Of a stretch of DNA of 8,253 bases, positions 6,586 through 8,253 are shown piece by piece (position 1 is the stretch's first letter; every line of letters begins with the position of its first letter). Source of the DNA: Planctomycetota bacterium (GTDB lineage: Bacteria > Planctomycetota > UBA1135 > GCA-002686595); assembly GCA_027623615.1 (NCBI GenBank), contig JAQBVH010000106.1:1-8253 (forward strand), given 5' to 3'. The notes under the pieces are model-generated. The model had not been told where the DNA came from and ran no database searches. It saw only the letters and a list, made by a program, of their open reading frames with translations. The translations under genes and the position numbers were made by a program.

Positions 6586-8052
6586 ATGGATGTCTGGAGA
6601 CTGCTCGAGCGTGCGGCCGACCGGTGGCCGGATCGCCTCGCCGTCGTCGACGGCGAGCTGCACCGCACGTACGCAGGGCTCCGCGCACGGGCGGCAGGCC
6701 TCGCTGCCACCCTGGAGCTCGCGCCCGGAGACAGGGTGGCTTACCTCGGCCGCAACTCAGCCGCCTACCTCGAGGCAACCTTTGCCGCGGCGGCTTCGAG
6801 TTCCATCCTCGTCCCGCTCAACACCCGACTGGCGCCCGCGGAGCTGGCGCTGATCCTCGCAGACGCGCAGCCTCGCTTGACGCTTGCCGACGAGGACCTC
6901 GCCGACAAGCTGCCCGCGGGTCAGCGGCGTCGGCTGACCGGGGATTGGGGTGACGGAACGTTCGAACCGGAGGAGGTCGCGCCCGACGACCCGGTGCACC
7001 TGTACTACACGAGCGGCACGACCGGCGCCCCCAAGGGGGTCGTGCTGACCCAGCGCAACGTGCTCGAGCACGCCCTCGCCGCCACGAGCGAGCTCGACAT
7101 CGCCGACGACGACGTGTGGGGCCATGTGGCGCCGATGTTTCACCTGGCCGACGCCTGGGCCAACCTGGCGATCACGGGGGCTGGAGGTCGGCACGTCATC
7201 GCGCCGCGCTTCGACGCGCGTGAGGTGCTCGATCTGTTCGCGCGCGAGGGTGTCACGATCACGAACCTGGTGCCGACGATGCTCGTGCGCCTGGTCGTCG
7301 AGGCGGAGCAGCGCGGCCCCGGTGACCTCGCGCTACGGCAACTCCTCTCGGGCGGTGCGCCCATCGCGCCTGACACGGTCGAGCGTCTCCTCGCCGTTTT
7401 CGGGTGCGAGTACACCCAGACCTACGGGCTGACCGAGACGAGCCCGTTCCTGACCCTCGGCCTGCTGCAGCCCCACCACCGCGAGCTGGACGCGGCGCAG
7501 CAGCTCGCCCTCCGTTGTCGCACGGGCCGGGCCTTCGAGACGGTGGAGGTCGAGGTCGTCGACGACGAGGGCGAGCCCGTAGCCAACGACGACCGGGCCG
7601 TCGGGGAGATTCGCGCTCGGGGTACGACCGTGTCGCCCGGTTACTGGAACCGCCCGGAGGAGACGGCCCTGGCTCACCGAGACGGTTGGTTCTACACGGG
7701 CGACCTGGCCACGATCGACGAGGAGGGCTACCTGCGCATCGTGGACCGCAGGAAGGACATGATCCTGACCGGCGGCGAGAACGTGTTCTCGATCGAGGTC
7801 GAGGACGTGCTCACCGCCCACCCAGCGGTGCTGGAGGCCGCGGTGTACGGGCGGCCGGACCCCGAGTGGGGCGAACGCGTCTGCGCCGCCGTGGTGCTCG
7901 AGCGGCCCGCCGAGATCTCGGAGCTCGAAGCCCACTGCCGACAGCACCTGGCCGGCTACAAGTGTCCACGGCTGATCGAGGTGCGTGAGGAGCTGCCGCG
8001 GACAGGGTCCGGCAAGCTGTCCAAGGCGCAGTTGCGGGACGAACGGGGCTGA
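6586..8052 (+). CDS. Acyl-CoA synthetase, AMP-binding (ANL) superfamily
   Basis: This 488-residue cytoplasmic enzyme should activate a carboxylic acid, probably a fatty or aromatic acid, with ATP to an acyl-AMP and then form the CoA thioester. All core motifs are present: the phosphate-binding loop YYTSGTTGAPKG (residues 140-151), YGLTETSPF in the adenine/acyl pocket, YTGDL with ribose-binding Asp373, the hinge region DRRKD with Arg388, the GGENVFSIEVE segment, and the C-terminal LPRTGSGK with catalytic Lys477. The length is normal for single-domain acyl-CoA ligases, with no carrier-protein or condensation domain attached, so a free-standing CoA ligase is more likely than a peptide-synthetase module. 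ATG 6586 is chosen because the protein aligns from MDVWRLLERAADRWPD, the usual family start; GTG 6517 would add a Pro/Ala-rich stretch read through hairpin DNA. It is separated from the propeller gene by a terminator-like stem. The substrate cannot be read from the sequence. Confidence 0.95.
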   Translation: MDVWRLLERAADRWPDRLAVVDGELHRTYAGLRARAAGLAATLELAPGDRVAYLGRNSAAYLEATFAAAASSSILVPLNTRLAPAELALILADAQPRLTLADEDLADKLPAGQRRRLTGDWGDGTFEPEEVAPDDPVHLYYTSGTTGAPKGVVLTQRNVLEHALAATSELDIADDDVWGHVAPMFHLADAWANLAITGAGGRHVIAPRFDAREVLDLFAREGVTITNLVPTMLVRLVVEAEQRGPGDLALRQLLSGGAPIAPDTVERLLAVFGCEYTQTYGLTETSPFLTLGLLQPHHRELDAAQQLALRCRTGRAFETVEVEVVDDEGEPVANDDRAVGEIRARGTTVSPGYWNRPEETALAHRDGWFYTGDLATIDEEGYLRIVDRRKDMILTGGENVFSIEVEDVLTAHPAVLEAAVYGRPDPEWGERVCAAVVLERPAEISELEAHCRQHLAGYKCPRLIEVREELPRTGSGKLSKAQLRDERG

Positions 8053-8094
8053 GCCGGGCGGCGTCGTGCGACCACGGCGAGTTCGCCGCCCGGC
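8053..8094 (+). terminator. Long perfect stem-loop after the acyl-CoA ligase, candidate terminator
   Basis: GCCGGGCGGCG (8053-8063) pairs perfectly over 11 bp with CGCCGCCCGGC (8084-8094). The 20-nt loop contains a smaller stem, CGTG (8065-8068) with CACG (8073-8076). It starts immediately after the TGA stop (8050-8052). Only a short TT follows, not a real T-tract. Position and strength make this the best terminator candidate in the window, possibly protecting the mRNA 3' end instead. Confidence 0.55.
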
Positions 8095-8097
8095 CTT

Positions 8098-8124
8098 GGA
8101 GCTTGCGCCACGGGTGCAATCTCC
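8098..8124 (+). repeat. Intergenic hairpin repeat, copy 2
   Basis: GGAGCTTGC (8098-8106) pairs with GCAATCTCC (8116-8124) at 8 of 9 positions around the 9-nt loop GCCACGGGT. Compared with copy 1 at 6502-6526, one C-G pair has become T-A through changes on both arms, keeping the stem, while one neighbouring pair is mismatched. GGCC at 8092-8095 and 8125-8128 can extend the stem past a 2-nt bulge, in competition with the terminator stem. Confidence 0.45.
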
Positions 8125-8253
8125 GGCCTTGAGGCCCAGCGCGCCCCAACTCCCACACCCTCGGGTGTGCGCGCAGGGACAGCCACGCCTGCGCATGAGG
8201 CGTAGGCGGCCCCAGCGGGGTCGCCCAGCCACCGCCTTCCACCACCCTCCCCC
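8125..8253. other. Non-coding 3' spacer with further inverted repeats
   Basis: I see no credible gene here on either strand. It holds three more dyads: CACACCC/GGGTGTG at 8154-8169 with a 2-base centre; ACGCCT/AGGCGT at 8185-8203 with a 7-nt loop; and GGCGGCCCC/GGGGTCGCC at 8205-8225, 9 pairs including one G-U and a 3-nt loop. From 8229 to the end the plus strand is C/T/A-rich with almost no G, so the minus strand is G-rich. The spacer runs off the window, so what it precedes is unknown. Confidence 0.5.

Noticed and set aside
7811..8245. A 144-codon minus-strand frame with a G-rich, Shine-Dalgarno-like stretch (GGGGGAGG) before it at the right edge
   Set aside because: The translation is Arg/Pro/Ala-rich and runs antisense into the conserved end of the acyl-CoA ligase; the G-rich stretch is better explained by the pyrimidine-rich plus strand.

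Overview
This window is a strongly GC-rich piece of bacterial chromosome, with G or C at most third codon positions. All four large genes read rightward. Two features point to a Gram-negative cell with a substantial exported proteome: a lipoprotein whose lipobox Cys is followed by a Gly/Ser-rich tail and a putative-Ig domain, and a long secreted beta-propeller architecture. Planctomycetota, Myxococcota or a similar high-GC lineage would fit, but no phylogenetic marker is present, so this is an inference. I see no tRNA, rRNA, CRISPR array, transposase or phage gene.

Layout. Positions 1-2142 hold the 3' part of a gene that begins upstream of the window: the end of a putative-Ig (He_PIG-like) domain followed by 14 lactonase/YncE-type propeller blades. 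After 21 bp comes an exported gamma-glutamyltransferase-family Ntn-hydrolase (2164-3888). A 205-bp spacer (3889-4093) contains a perfect 10-base Shine-Dalgarno sequence ahead of a doubtful 35-codon ORF. Positions 4094-6475 encode a complete lipoprotein that is a full-length paralogue of the first gene, with lipobox, Ig-like domain and 14 blades. A hairpin-rich 110-bp spacer follows, then a cytoplasmic acyl-CoA synthetase of the AMP-binding superfamily (6586-8052). The last 200 bp contain no convincing gene and hold a series of inverted repeats.

How the genes may relate. The two propeller proteins and the gamma-glutamyltransferase all carry, or are inferred to carry, export signals, so they probably act at or outside the inner membrane. 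The propellers are likely binding or scaffolding proteins, and the transferase probably hydrolyses gamma-glutamyl compounds. No functional link is proven. The acyl-CoA ligase is cytoplasmic, is separated by a terminator-like stem, and is probably an independent unit.

Most interesting points. (1) Two intergenic hairpins, at 6502-6526 and 8098-8124, share arm sequence, loop length and loop sequence and show one compensatory base-pair change; they look like members of a dispersed hairpin repeat. (2) The two propeller genes match blade by blade, so the whole 14-blade gene was duplicated, and the copies now flank the transferase gene. (3) There is a perfect 10-base Shine-Dalgarno sequence in the 3889-4093 spacer. 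(4) A near-consensus -10 element is placed so that the transferase mRNA could be leaderless. I did not find evidence for a clearly new multi-gene system.
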